The notes: a model not told the origin generated them from the letters alone. A stretch of DNA of 64,000 bases from Advenella kashmirensis WT001 (GCF_000219915.2 NC_017964.1:992001-1056000); one strand, 5' to 3'. Shown: positions 43,940-54,567, counted from the first letter of the stretch. A program made the numbers and translations.

Positions 43940-45274
43940 ATGATGAACAGTCGGAAGAAAACGGACGCAACAGGCAATTCGGACGGGGTTCGTTCCCGCA
44001 AGCAGGCGGCACAGGACGCCATTGCGCCGGGCAGCGTGTATCGGCGGCAATGGATGCTGTCAGTGGCGCGCTCGGCTGCAGGCATGGGTGCACTTGGCCT
44101 GGCAGATCCCTTTTTGCGCCATGGCGCCTGGGCCGCCGGGTCGGACGCACCGGAAAAGACCGAGGTCAGGATCGGCTTCATTCCCCTGACCGACTGCGCC
44201 TCGGTGATCATGGCGGCCGAGCTGGGCATCGACAAAAAATACGGAATAAAGATTATTCCGAGCAAGGAAGCGTCCTGGGCCGCCGTGCGTGACAAGCTCA
44301 TCAATGGCAATCTGGACTGCGCGCATGCATTGTACGGCATGATTTACGGCCTGCAGGTGGGGATTGGTGGTCCGCAAACCGACATGGCCGTGCTCATGGG
44401 GCTGAATCAGAACGGGCAGGGCATTACGCTTGCCAAGGCATTGCACGAGCGCGGCGTATCAGACGGCGCATCACTGAAAAAAGCCATGGCAACGCTGGAT
44501 CGGCAACTGACCTTCGCACAAACCTTTCCCACCAGCACGCATGCCATGTGGCTTTATTATTGGCTGGCTGCGCATGATATTCATCCATTTAACGATGTTC
44601 GTGTCATTACCGTGCCACCGCCGCAAATGGTGGCCAATATGATGATCGGCAATATGGATGGGTACTGCGTGGGTGAACCATGGAACGCGCGGGCGGTGAT
44701 CGATAAAATTGGCTTTACCGCCGTGACTACACAGGAAATTTGGCAGGATCATCCGGAAAAAGTGCTGGGTACCACGGCCCGGTTTGCAGACCAGTATCCC
44801 AATACCGCCAGGGCTGTGACGGCAGCCATTCTTGAAGCCGGCCGGTGGATCGACAGCTCGCCGGCCAATATTGAGCAAACGGCCAAGGTGATTGCCGCCA
44901 AGTCCTATGTCAACACGCAGGCCGATGTGATTATCGGCCGCATGCTGGGCAAGTACGACAACGGCATCGGCAAGATTGCAGACAGCGCGCATCCCATGCG
45001 GTTTTATGGCAACGGGGCAGCAACCTTTCCTTATCTGAGTGATGGCATGTGGTTCCTGACCCAGCAAAAGCGCTGGGGCTTGCTCAAATCGCATCCCGAC
45101 TATCTGGCTGTGGCAAAAAAAATCAATCGTATCGACATCTACAAGGCGGCCGCCCAGGCCAGTGGCACGCCGTTGCCGGCCAGCGAAAACCGTTCTTCGA
45201 CGCTGATCGATGGCGTGCTTTGGGATGGCAGCGATCCGGCGGCCTATGCCGACAGCTTTGCCGTTCATGTGTAA
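43940..45274 (+). CDS. nrtA: Nitrate/nitrite ABC transporter substrate-binding protein
   Basis: 444 residues. The N-terminus has an RR motif before a weakly hydrophobic stretch (SVYRRQWMLSVARSAAGMGA), suggesting Tat export after a basic leader. The NrtA/NasS fold follows: VRIGFIPLTDCASVIMAAELG, TFAQTFPTSTHAMWLYYWLA, MIGNMDGYCVGEPWNARAV and FYGNGAATFPYLSDGMWFL. First gene behind the nas leader. A NasS-like sensing role is possible, but the export signal favours transport. Confidence 0.88.
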   Translation: MMNSRKKTDATGNSDGVRSRKQAAQDAIAPGSVYRRQWMLSVARSAAGMGALGLADPFLRHGAWAAGSDAPEKTEVRIGFIPLTDCASVIMAAELGIDKKYGIKIIPSKEASWAAVRDKLINGNLDCAHALYGMIYGLQVGIGGPQTDMAVLMGLNQNGQGITLAKALHERGVSDGASLKKAMATLDRQLTFAQTFPTSTHAMWLYYWLAAHDIHPFNDVRVITVPPPQMVANMMIGNMDGYCVGEPWNARAVIDKIGFTAVTTQEIWQDHPEKVLGTTARFADQYPNTARAVTAAILEAGRWIDSSPANIEQTAKVIAAKSYVNTQADVIIGRMLGKYDNGIGKIADSAHPMRFYGNGAATFPYLSDGMWFLTQQKRWGLLKSHPDYLAVAKKINRIDIYKAAAQASGTPLPASENRSSTLIDGVLWDGSDPAAYADSFAVHV

Positions 45275-45289
45275 TTGCGGGAGAAACAG

Positions 45290-46110
45290 ATGAACACAGC
45301 AACTAAAGCAGTAACTACGCAGCCATGGACCGACTGGCCTGTCATGGCATGGCTGACCAGGCTGGGCTATCCGCTCATCGGGCTGATGGCAGTTGTCATT
45401 GTCTGGGAGATGGTTGCCGGAAAAATCGCCGGCATCCCCACGCCCTTGGCCACCTTGATGGCCGCGGTCACGTTATTCCAGGATCCGTTCTATCGCAACG
45501 GCCCGAATGATGTAGGTATCGGCTGGAACGTGCTGGCTTCGTTGTGGCGGGTCGGGGTTGGGTTTGGCCTGGCGGCGCTGGTCGGTATTCCGGCGGGATT
45601 CATTATCGGTCGCTATGCGCCGATACGCAAAATGACGGCGCCGGTGATCAGCCTGCTACGCCCTGTCTCGCCCTTGGCCTGGTTGCCGCTGGGATTGTTG
45701 ATGTTCAGGCCGCCGAGCCGGCAGCCATCTGGGCCATCTTCATCTGCTCCATCTGGCCGATGATCATCAATACGGCAGACGGGGTAGCGCGGGTGCCTGC
45801 CGACTATCTGAACATTGCCAGGGTGCTGAATCTGTCTGAACGCAAAGTGCTTACCAGTATTCTTCTGCCCTCGGTTCTGCCTTATGTGCTGACAGGTGTA
45901 CGCCTGTCTATCGGGACCGCCTGGCTGGTGATCGTGGCCGCAGAGATGCTGACCGGCGGCACCGGTATCGGCTTCTGGCTTTGGGATGAATGGAACAACC
46001 TGAATGTGCAGCACATCATTATCGCCATTTTCATTATCGGCCTGGTCGGCCTGCTGCTTGATGCCGCTTTGCTGGCTGTGGCCAGACGCTTTGCCTTTAC
46101 CGAGGAGTAA
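45290..46110 (+). CDS. nrtB: Nitrate ABC transporter permease, frameshifted
   Basis: ATG at 45290 with GGGAGAAAC upstream. The first frame gives MAVVIVWEMVAGKIAGIPTP and VISLLRPVSPLAWLPLGLLMF. One base is missing near 45708; the next frame continues QAAEPAAIWAIFICSIWPMI, the EAA-like loop VPADYLNIARVLNLSERKVL and LTGGTGIGFWLWDEWNNLN. About 273 residues when repaired. Hydrophobic helices as in NrtB. Confidence 0.9.
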
Positions 46111-46113
46111 CGC

Positions 46114-46979
46114 ATGGAAAAGTATGTTGCAGTTGAATCGGTCAGTCAGGTTTTCGATACTGCTCATGGGCCGTTCACGGCGCTGAACAATATTAATCTG
46201 GCGATCCGCAAGGGAGAGTTTGTCTCTCTGATCGGGCATTCGGGTTGTGGCAAATCCACGCTGCTCAATCTCATTGCCGGCTTGAACAAGCCCAGCAGCG
46301 GCGTGCTTATTTGTGATCAGCGCGAAATAGCCGGACCGGGGCCCGATCGGGCCATGGTGTTTCAGAATCATTCGCTGCTGCCGTGGTACACCTGTTTTCA
46401 GAATGTCTATCTGGCGGTGGAACGCGTTTTCGGCGCCAGCGAAACCAAAGCGCGCCTGCGTGAGCGCACTGCGGCGGCACTGGAACTGGTAGATCTGGCC
46501 CATGCCAGCAGCAAGTATCCCCGTGAAATATCAGGCGGCATGAAGCAGCGGGTAGGGATCGCGCGGGCGCTGGCCATCGAACCCAAGGTGTTGCTGATGG
46601 ATGAGCCTTTGGCGCCCTGGATGCGCTGACACGCGCGCATTTGCAGGATGCCCTGTTGCGCATCGTCAAGCGCACGCAAAGCACGGTCGTGATGGTGACG
46701 CACGATGTGGACGAAGCCGTGCTTCTGTCGGACCGGATTGTGATGCTGACCAACGGGCCGGCTGCCACGATAGGCCAGATCCTGGCGATCCAGCTGCCGG
46801 CCCGTCGTGACCGTGTAGCACTGGCTGCCGATCCGCGCTATCTGCAATACCGCGCTGCAGTGATGAAATTTTTACATCAACGCTATTCGAATCCTGAGCA
46901 GGGCACCCGTCTTGCGCTGGTTGACGCCGAGCAGGCCGAACAGGCCGCGCTGGAACAGGACAGTGCAATTGTCGCTTAG
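46114..46979 (+). CDS. nrtD: Nitrate ABC transporter ATP-binding protein, frameshifted
   Basis: Walker A IGHSGCGKST, ISGGMKQRVGIARAL and Walker B VLLMDEPL. One base is missing at about 46610; the other frame continues GALDALTRAHLQDALLRI and VTHDVDEAVLLSDRIVML. The C-terminus is short, without the NrtA-like domain of NrtC, so it is NrtD-like. About 288 residues when repaired. Three bases after nrtB. Confidence 0.9.
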
Positions 46980-46998
46980 ACCCCGGGATCAATCACAA

Positions 46999-49448
46999 AT
47001 GAATACAGGCAATATCATGAAAAAACGTAAACTGGTACTGATCGGCAATGGGATGGCGGGAGTTCGCACCATCGAAGAGTTGCTCAAACTGGACGATCAG
47101 CTGTATGACATTACCATTATTGGCAGCGAAGCTATCCCAATTACAACCGGATTCTGTTGTCACCCGTATTGACGGGCGAACAGACTATCCAGGATATTAT
47201 CCTGAACGATCAGTCCTGGTATGACAACAATAATATCAATTTGTTGATGAACCAGTCGGTCACCACCATTGACCGGGTACGTCGACAGGTGCATACCGCA
47301 GATGGCACAGTGGTTCCTTACGATCGGCTACTGCTGGCCACAGGCTCCAATCCGTTTATCCTGCCGGTGCCCGGCAATACGCTGGATGGCGTCGTAACGT
47401 TCCGTGATATCAACGATGTGAACCTGATGATCGAAGCGGCAGGCTTGCGGCGCCATGCGGTGGTCATTGGCGGCGGTCTGCTGGGACTGGAGGCGGCCAA
47501 TGGCCTGGCCGTGCGTGGCATGGCGGTCACCGTGGTGCATCTGGGTGACACGCTGCTGGATCGCCAGCTTGATGAACAGGCAGCCAACATGCTGCGCACC
47601 AGTTTGGAAGCACGTGGCCTGCAATTTTTGATGGCACATCAAACCAGCGAAATCATCGATGATGGCCATGGACGGGTCGGGGCGATCCGTTTTGCCAACG
47701 GCCATGAAATGCCCGCCGATCTGGTGGTCATGGCTGTGGGTATTCGTCCCAACGTGGCACTGGCTGCCAACGCCGGGTTACATGTTGATCGCGGGATTGT
47801 GGTCAGCGACACCATGCAGACATATGATCCGAGTATTTACGCGGTGGGCGAGTGTGTGAGCCATCGCGGCACTGCTTACGGTCTGGTTGCGCCGCTCTTT
47901 GAACAGGCCAAGGTGGCGGCCAATCACCTGGCCATGTATGGCATTGCCCGTTATGAAGGCAGTGTGACCTCCACTAAATTGAAAGTGACTGGTATTGATG
48001 TATTTTCTGCCGGCGATTTTATGGGCGATGCCAAAACCGATTGCATTACATTGGCCGATCCTGAAGGCGGCGTATATAAAAAACTGGTGGTGCAGGACAA
48101 CAAGCTGGTGGGCGCCTGCCTTTATGGCGATACGGCAGATGGTGCCTGGTATTTCCGCTTGATTCGCGAAGGCAGATCAATTCATGAAATTCGCGACCAG
48201 TTAATGTTTGGCGAAGGGGCGGTGGGCGATACCGGGCACGCCGGCGAGAACAAGGTGGCGGGCATGCCCGATACCGCCGAGGTATGCGGGTGTAATGGGG
48301 TGTGCAAGAGTACCATCGTCAAGGCGATTCGCGAACAGGGCCTGTTTACCGTTGATGACATCAGAAAACATACCAAGGCTGCCAGTTCCTGCGGGTCATG
48401 CACCGGGCTGGTCGAGCAGATCCTGATCAATTGTGTCGGTGGCGCTGCCGATGTAAAGCCAAAATCGGCACGACCCATTTGTGGCTGCACCGATGTAACG
48501 CACGGACAGGCGCGCAAAGTGATTCGCCAGCAACATCTGACCACCATTGCAGACGCCATGCATTTTATGGAATGGCGAACACCTGATGGCTGCGCAACAT
48601 GCCGGCCTGCGCTCAACTACTATCTGCGATCCACCTGGCCAGGCGAGGCCGTTGATGATGGCGCCTCGCGCCTGGTGAACGAACGCATGCATGCCAATAT
48701 TCAGAAAGACGGCACCTATTCCGTTGTGCCGCGCATCTGGGGCGGGGTAACCAATCCGGCAGAGCTCAGAAGAATTGCAGATGTGGCAGATAAATACGCC
48801 ATTCCCATGGTCAAGGTGACCGGCGGGCAGCGGATTGATTTGCTTGGCGTGCGCAAGGAAGATTTGACCAGTGTCTGGAAGGATCTGGATATGCCGTCAG
48901 GTCATGCCTATGGCAAGAGCCTGCGCACCGTGAAGACCTGCGTAGGCAGCGAATTCTGTCGCTTTGGGACACAGGACTCCACCGGCATGGGTATTGCACT
49001 TGAAAAGGATTTGGTCGGCATGTGGAGCCCGCACAAGGTGAAGCTCGCCGTGTCCGGCTGTCCACGCAATTGTTCCGAATCGGGAATCAAGGATGTGGGC
49101 ATTATCGCGGTCGATTCCGGCTGGGAAATCTATGTCGGCGGCAATGGCGGCATCAAAACGGAAGTTGCGCAGTTCTTTGTCAAGGTCGAAACACAGGAAG
49201 ACGTGCTGCAATACTGCGGGGCTTTTTTGCAGCTGTATCGTGAAGAGGCCTATTACCTGGAACGCACCGTTCATTATCTGGCGCGGGTTGGGCTGGAACA
49301 TGCAAAAGAGCAGGTTATCAGCAACGCCGCGAATCGCGCGGCGCTGTATGAGCGGCTGCGCTTTGCGTTGTCCTTCGAACAGGACCCCTGGCAGGACCGT
49401 GTAGAGAAGCGGATTGCGGCGCCCGAACTTGAAACCCTGAATGTGTGA
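46999..49448 (+). CDS. nirB: Assimilatory nitrite reductase [NAD(P)H] large subunit, frameshifted
   Basis: Reduces nitrite to ammonium. Start at 46999 or 47017 (MKKRKLVLIGNGMAGVRT, the FAD-binding GxGxxG). One base is missing near 47138; EAxPNYNRILLSPVLTGE continues in the other frame. In order: a pyridine-nucleotide reductase domain, a BFD-like [2Fe-2S] domain (CGCNGVCK ... CGSCTGLVEQ), a second such segment (CGCTDVTHG), and the sulfite/nitrite reductase half with the siroheme-[4Fe-4S] ligands TCVGSEFCRFG and SGCPRNCSES. About 816 residues when repaired. Confidence 0.93.
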
Positions 49449-49455
49449 GGACACG

Positions 49456-49788
49456 ATGAAAGTCTGTGAAAAATGGACGCCTGTGTGCGCCACTAACGAG
49501 ATTCCCGCACGCGGCGCGCGTGTGATTCGCCGTCACGGCCTTGACGACATTGCGGTGTTCCGTAGCGGCGAAGGCGCTGTCTATGCCATCGTCGATAAAT
49601 GCCCTCATAAAGGCGGTCCCCTGTCGGCGGGACTGGTGCATGGCGCCTCGGTTACCTGCCCGCTGCATGGCATGGTCATTGATCTGCCCACGGGACAAGT
49701 GCAGGCACCGGACGAGGGATGTGTCAGGACAATTGCCGTCAAAATCGATCAGGACCGGGTCTGCCTGGATCTGGGTGAAGGACAGTAG
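49456..49788 (+). CDS. nirD: Assimilatory nitrite reductase small subunit
   Basis: 110 residues from the ATG at 49456 with GAGG upstream; an in-frame ATG at 49441 overlapping nirB is an alternative. Rieske-like [2Fe-2S] fold with CPHKGGPL and CPLHGMVIDL, i.e. a complete CxH...CxxH pair. Many NirD proteins lack these ligands; here they are intact, so a cluster is likely. Ends two bases before nasA. Confidence 0.9.
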   Translation: MKVCEKWTPVCATNEIPARGARVIRRHGLDDIAVFRSGEGAVYAIVDKCPHKGGPLSAGLVHGASVTCPLHGMVIDLPTGQVQAPDEGCVRTIAVKIDQDRVCLDLGEGQ

Positions 49789-49790
49789 CC

Positions 49791-52515
49791 ATGAATGCCC
49801 CGGTGCCCATCCAGCTGGTTCAGAATATGACAGATGAGATACGCGTTACCCGTTCGATTTGCTGCTATTGCGGCACCGGCTGCGGCGTACGCATTCACAG
49901 CAAGGGGGAGCATGTATTGTCTGTGGAAGGAGATATGGATCATCCATCCAGCGCGGGACTGCTGTGCAGCAAAGGCATGGCGCTGCCCGGCACGATACGA
50001 CGGGATACGACAAGGGTATTGCATGCGCGTCTGCGCGACAGGCAGACGGGCAACTACCGTGAGATCAATATGTCCGAGGCCTTTGACGTTGCGGCAAAGG
50101 TGATCAGCAGCACTGTGCGTGAAGCTGGCCCGCAGGCCATGGGTTTTTATTTGTCGGGTCAGCTGCTGACCGAAGATTACGCCATCTTCAACAAAATGGC
50201 CCGTGTGCTGGTCGGGACTAATAACATCGACACCAACTCGCGGTTGTGCATGTCCAGTGCCGTGACCGGATACAAAATGACGCTTGGCGCCGACGCGCCA
50301 CCGGCAAGCTATGAGGACATCGCGCTGGCCGACACGGTTCTGATTGCCGGCTCGAATATGGCCTATGCGCACCCGGTGTTGTTTCGGCGACTGATGCAGG
50401 CACGGCAGGCACGCCCGCATATGAAAATTATTGTGATCGACCCGCGTAATACGGACACGGCACAGGCGGCCGACCTGCACCTGGCGGTGACGCCGGGTGC
50501 AGACGTGGCACTGTTTCACGCGATGCTCAATGTCATGGTGTGGGAAAACCTGATAGACGATGACTATATCGCACGCTACACGGAAGGTTTCCCGGCGCTG
50601 AAGGATCGCATTCGGGACTTTACGCCCGCAGCAGCGGAGCAGGTGTGTGGTGTTACCGCCGCCGATATTGTGACTGCGGCCAGATGGTTTGCCCAAAGCG
50701 CCGCCACATTGTCGATGTACACCATGGGCCTGAATCAATCCAGCAGTGGTACGGCCAAGAACATGTCGTTGATTCACTTGCATCTGGCTACCGGTCATAT
50801 CGGCCGACCGGGCACAGGTCCATTTTCGCTGACAGGTCAGCCCAATGCCATGGGCGGGCGCGAAGCCGGCGCCATGGCGACCCTGTTGCCAGGACATCGT
50901 GATCCGATGAATGCAACGCATCGTCAGGAGGTTGCCACCTTGTGGGGGACCGATAGTTTACCGGCGGCACCAGGATATCCAGCCATAGCCATGTTTGATG
51001 CCTTGCTGGAAAAACGGCTTCGGGTGCTTTGGATCGCAGCCACGAACCCGGCACAGTCTATGCCCGATCAGGCCAGGGTGCGCAAGGCGATGCAGAATGC
51101 AGACTTTGTGATTGTGCAGGAAGCGTATGCCGATTCGGAAACGCTGGCCTACGCCGATCTCATTATGCCGGCTGCGACCTGGCCTGAAAAAGAAGGCACG
51201 GTCACCAATTCGGAGCGCCGGATCAGCCGTGTACGGGCTGCCATTTCGGCGCCCGGCGACGCGCTGGCAGACTGGAAAATTGTGCAACAGGTGGCTAAGC
51301 GCGTGGCCCGTCAGATTGCACCGGCCAAGGAGGCCCTTTTCAATTATGCTGACGAAGCACAAATTTTCGCCGAGCATGCGGCGCTGACTGCTGGTCGAGA
51401 TCTGGACTACAGCGCAGTCAGTTTTGCTTTGCTGGAGCAGCTTGGCCCGGTGCAGTGGCCGTTCGTGAAAACGGGTACCGTCCGTCTGTATGCCGATAAT
51501 GTTTTTGCGACGGCAAATGGGCGGGCCCGCTTCGCCGATGTGGGCTATGTTGCGCCGGTCGAAAATATCTCCGCCCATTACCCGCTGCGACTGACGACAG
51601 CGCCTGCGTGATCACTGGCATACCATGACCCGTACCGGCTTGTCGCAGACACTGATTGGTCACGTGGAAGAGCCCGTGATTCATCTGCATCCGTCCGATA
51701 TGGTGCGTTATCGCATCGGCAGCCAGGCCCTGGTAACAATCAAATCGCGGCGTACCCATCTGGTGCTGCCGGCGCAAGCCGACGACACGCTAAAACCCGG
51801 TTGCGCCTTTGTGCCGATGCACTGGGGCAGTCGTTTTATGGCCGGAGTCGGTATCAACGGGCTGACCCATGGCGCAACCGATCCGGATTCAGGGCAGCCT
51901 GAGCTCAAGCACTGCGTCGTTGGCGTTGAACTGTACCAACCGCAGTGGCAGGCGGTAGTATGGCTACGTGGCGATGCAGTCGCCCTGCAGCGTACCCTGT
52001 CGGGCTGGCTAAATGAATTTGATTACGCCATTGCCGTGCCCGTGGCTACCGGTGGAGGTGGGTTGCGCCTGCGCCTGGCCGCCAGAGCCGTACCCGAACG
52101 GGCGCGACTGGAACAGCTGCTGGTGGATCTGGGGATTGCCGATACGGATGTGGCATTCGACGATCCTGCGCGAGGCATCTATCGGCGGGTACGCTGTATC
52201 GACGGCCGGGTGGTCGTCTATTGCCTGGCAGGCTCTGTCCTGAATGCAGAGGATGCCCTGAACGACTGGGCCGATACGGGGGTGCGGCCCGAACCACTGC
52301 TGCCGGTGCTACTGGGCAAATCACAAATGAAATCACGGGCACGCATGGTGTGCGCCTGTAATGGCGTGACAGATATGCAGATCGCAGACGGTATTCGCAG
52401 CGGCATGGATTTGCCTGCGCTCAAGCAGCACCTCAATTGCGGTACAGGGTGTGGGTCCTGTATCGTGCAAATCAATCAAATGATCAACCGGTATGCCGGT
52501 ACGGAGGCATTATGA
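49791..52515 (+). CDS. nasA: Assimilatory nitrate reductase catalytic subunit, frameshifted
   Basis: Molybdopterin enzyme reducing nitrate to nitrite. The N-terminal [4Fe-4S] site is SICCYCGTGCGVRIHSKG with a fourth Cys in GLLCSKG. Molybdopterin segments include NNIDTNSRLCMSSA, MGLNQSSSGTAKN and GRPGTGPFSLTGQPNAMGGRE. The frame breaks near 51602 (RLTT then GRLRDHWHTMTRTG, one base). The C-terminus is a BFD-like [2Fe-2S] domain, CACNGVTD...CGTGCGSC, as in NasA of Klebsiella. About 908 residues when repaired. No separate NasC-type reductase is present. Confidence 0.93.
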
Positions 52516-53339
52516 CAAATACAATAAAGCGGATTTCAGCCAACGACGCGGCCACCGGCAAGGTCTGGCTGGTCGGCGCCGGCCCGGGCGATGCAGAGTT
52601 ACTTACACTAAAGGCCTATCGGATATTGCAAGGCGCCGATGTCTGGCTGGTAGACGATCTGATCAGCGAGGATATTCTGGCGTTGGCCCCCACCCATGTG
52701 CGCATCGTGCCGGTAGGCAAGCGTGGGGGCTGTCCGTCCACGTCGCAAAATTTTATTTTGCGCCTGATGGCGCGCTATGCCCGGGCAGGCCTGCAGGTAG
52801 CCAGAGTCAAGGGCGGAGATCCTTTTATTTTCGGTCGTGGCGGCGAAGAGCTGGCGTGGCTTGCCGAACAGGGAATTGCCGCCGAAGCGGTCGGCGGCAT
52901 GACAGCCGGCCTGGCTGCGGCCAGCGCGTTGGGCCTGCCCTTGACTCATCGCGCGATTGCGCGCGGCGTGGTTTTTGTGACTGCCCATACCGCCGATGGC
53001 GCTGCGCCCGACTGGCGGGCTCTGGCGCAGAGTGAGCTTACACTGGTCTGTTATATGGGCATGAGTCGAAAGGAACAACTGCAACAGGATATGTTGCAGG
53101 CCGGTTTTGCCTGTGATCTGCCGGTCGCTGTGGTCGAGCGCGTGACCTGTCGGAATGAACGCAGTCTGTTTACGACACTGCAAACCATGTCGGCAGACAT
53201 TAACGCAGCTGGATTGGGCAGCCCCGCGTTGCTGATTATCGGCAGGGCGGTGGCGCATCGGGTAGCGGCCCCGGCGCAAGCAAAATGTGCGGCGCAAGGC
53301 ATGCCTGACGCGATGACCGTTCAAGCGGCATGGCTGTGA
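52512..53339 (+). CDS. cobA: Uroporphyrinogen-III C-methyltransferase of the nas operon
   Basis: SUMT, makes precorrin-2 for siroheme. 275 residues; the ATG overlaps the nasA stop (ATGA). Motifs: [46 protein letters not shown] and LPLTHRAIARGVVFVTAH. The usual VxPGxT segment reads VGGMTAG, a G for P change. Its location next to nirB and nasA implies dedicated siroheme supply. A second SUMT module is in cysG. Confidence 0.9.
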   Translation: MTNTIKRISANDAATGKVWLVGAGPGDAELLTLKAYRILQGADVWLVDDLISEDILALAPTHVRIVPVGKRGGCPSTSQNFILRLMARYARAGLQVARVKGGDPFIFGRGGEELAWLAEQGIAAEAVGGMTAGLAAASALGLPLTHRAIARGVVFVTAHTADGAAPDWRALAQSELTLVCYMGMSRKEQLQQDMLQAGFACDLPVAVVERVTCRNERSLFTTLQTMSADINAAGLGSPALLIIGRAVAHRVAAPAQAKCAAQGMPDAMTVQAAWL

Positions 53340-53570
53340 ATCAGGCGCTTCGAATGTCTCCTATTTCAAAATAGTGCGTGCTCGCATGCAGCGAGACGGG
53401 AACAATAATAAGCACTGCACACGCAGGACGCCCTTACGTGCCAATCTGTGGATATTGCCGCGAATAAACCGTGCTGCTGTGCGCTCTGCTGTCATTGCTG
53501 ATGCAGACATTTAGTGCGTATTTTAGATATCAGTGTTGATGTTGCTGGCACAGATCAACGGGAATTCCCA
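53340..53570. other. Gap between cobA and the triplicated cassette, no gene seen
   Basis: About 230 bp with no convincing open frame, terminator or promoter. The conserved repeat begins near 53568. Confidence 0.5.
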
Positions 53571-53656
53571 AGTGATCATTTGAGTCAAACCCGGTCTGAA
53601 CACCCCCGCGATAAATGCAGAATATCTGCGCTGTGCTGATGGTCAGTGCAGACGGT

Positions 53657-53815
53657 AAAAGGGCCCGACCGAAGCCGGGCCCTGCCTGATAAGGAGGATA
53701 CGATGAAACGAATCGTATTACAACTTATCCTGATCGGTATATCGCTGGTGTTGCTAGTGTATAGCGCGCCAGCTTATTGATCAGGAACCGGTGGGGCACC
53801 CCCCCACCGGTTTCA
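53657..53815 (-). ncRNA. Predicted antisense RNA, copy 1 (Sib-like)
   Basis: On the minus strand, TTGACA (53845-53850) and TAAATT (53822-53827) are 17 bp apart, giving a start near 53815. The transcript crosses the whole peptide gene and its Shine-Dalgarno sequence. It ends at the hairpin AGGGCCCG/CGGGCCCT (53660-53683) followed by TTTT. Length is about 159 nt, close to Sib RNAs (about 140 nt). Confidence 0.72.
53703..53780 (+). CDS. 25-residue hydrophobic peptide, copy 1 (Ibs-like toxin candidate)
   Basis: Begins MKRIVLQLILIGISLVLL and ends VYSAPAY. A short basic N-terminus, one hydrophobic helix and a terminal aromatic residue predict an inner-membrane peptide. TAAGGAGG at 53690-53697 is fully complementary to the 16S 3' end, 5 nt before the ATG. 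Size, composition and the SxPAY end resemble enterobacterial Ibs toxins (about 19 residues), an analogy from memory. The opposite strand has a complete promoter-to-terminator unit, which supports a type I toxin-antitoxin reading; a small membrane protein of other function is the alternative. Confidence 0.75.
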   Translation: MKRIVLQLILIGISLVLLVYSAPAY

Positions 53816-53820
53816 GGTTT
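53786..53820 (+). terminator. Hairpin terminator of peptide gene copy 1
   Basis: An 11-bp perfect stem (AACCGGTGGGG at 53786-53796 with 53802-53812), 5-nt loop, then TCAGGTTTT. It begins 6 bp after the stop codon; the complement forms the 5' hairpin of the antisense RNA. Confidence 0.75.
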
Positions 53821-53985
53821 TAATTTACTTAATCGTGTTTCGTATGTCAACCTAGTATTTTCCGAGGGTAAACATGTGCTTTTGACTGAACTGTCGTGTT
53901 CATTCCACTCAGTAAACGTATCGGTTTGCATTGCAGATAGAAAAACACCGCGATGCAGCAGAAGTCAACAAGTCAAAGAATCAAA

Positions 53986-54073
53986 AGAAATGAAGAAATG
54001 AAGAAATGAAGAAATGAAGAAATGAAGAAATGAAGAAATGAAGAAATGAAGAAATGAAGAAATGAAGAAATGA
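53986..54073. repeat. Octanucleotide tandem repeat, 11 perfect copies
   Basis: The unit AGAAATGA is repeated eleven times without a mismatch (88 bp). It lies between cassette copies 1 and 2. The period is not a multiple of three and each cycle contains TGA, so no frame can cross it. Such a tract is expected to change length by slippage. It may alter spacing or local DNA structure; no gene is directly switched. Confidence 0.95.
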
Positions 54074-54201
54074 GGCCCGTGCCGACCTAAAAAGCGAAAC
54101 TATCGGTGATTACGAAGAGATCATTTGAATCAAACCCGGTCTGAACACGCCTCCGATAAATGCACAATATCTGCGCTGTGCTGATGGTTGGTACAGACGG
54201 T

Positions 54202-54359
54202 AAAAGGGCCCGACCGAAGCCGGGCCCTGCCTGATAAGGAGGATACGATGAAGCATATCGTATTACATCTTATCCTGATCGGTATATCGCTGGTGTTGCT
54301 AGCGTATAGCGCGCCAGCTTATTGATCAGGAACCGGTGGGCTAGCCCCCACCGGTTTCA
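54202..54359 (-). ncRNA. Predicted antisense RNA, copy 2
   Basis: Minus-strand TTGACA (54389-54394), 17-bp spacer and TAAATT (54366-54371) predict a start near 54359. The end is the GGGCCC hairpin at 54205-54228 followed by TTTT. It overlaps peptide copy 2 entirely. Confidence 0.7.
54248..54325 (+). CDS. 25-residue hydrophobic peptide, copy 2
   Basis: Begins MKHIVLHLILIGISLVLL and ends AYSAPAY, with the same TAAGGAGG and spacing as copy 1. Differences from copy 1 are two His in place of Arg and Gln, and Ala for Val. The start, stop and hydrophobic pattern are kept, which indicates that the frame is real. Confidence 0.75.
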   Translation: MKHIVLHLILIGISLVLLAYSAPAY

Positions 54360-54370
54360 GGTTTCAATTT
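54332..54370 (+). terminator. Hairpin terminator of peptide gene copy 2
   Basis: ACCGGTGGG and CCCACCGGT form a 9-10 bp stem around a short loop, followed by TTCAGGTTTC. Same position relative to the stop codon as in copy 1. Confidence 0.65.
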
Positions 54371-54420
54371 ACTTAATCGTGTTTCGTATGTCAACCTAGT
54401 ATTTTCCGAGGGTACAAAGA

Positions 54421-54567
54421 GACCTTGATTACGATGCTCATTTTTTCAGATAAACATACCGTCCTGCATTACAGATACTGAAAATAAAGCGATGTAGTTG
54501 AAGTCAATAAGGTAAAGAGGCGAAGCTCGCCCGCAGATCGTCAATATGAATGGAACTGTCGGCGATT
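54421..54567. other. Spacer between cassette copies 2 and 3, no gene seen
   Basis: Shares scattered identity with the spacer after copy 1 (GCATTRCAGATA, GAAGTCAAYAAG) but lacks the octamer tract. No open frame of note. Confidence 0.6.

Noticed and set aside
53777..54001. 74-residue open frame running into the octamer tract
   Set aside because: No ribosome binding site, and it crosses the terminator and antisense promoter of copy 1. Copies 2 and 3 do not preserve it.
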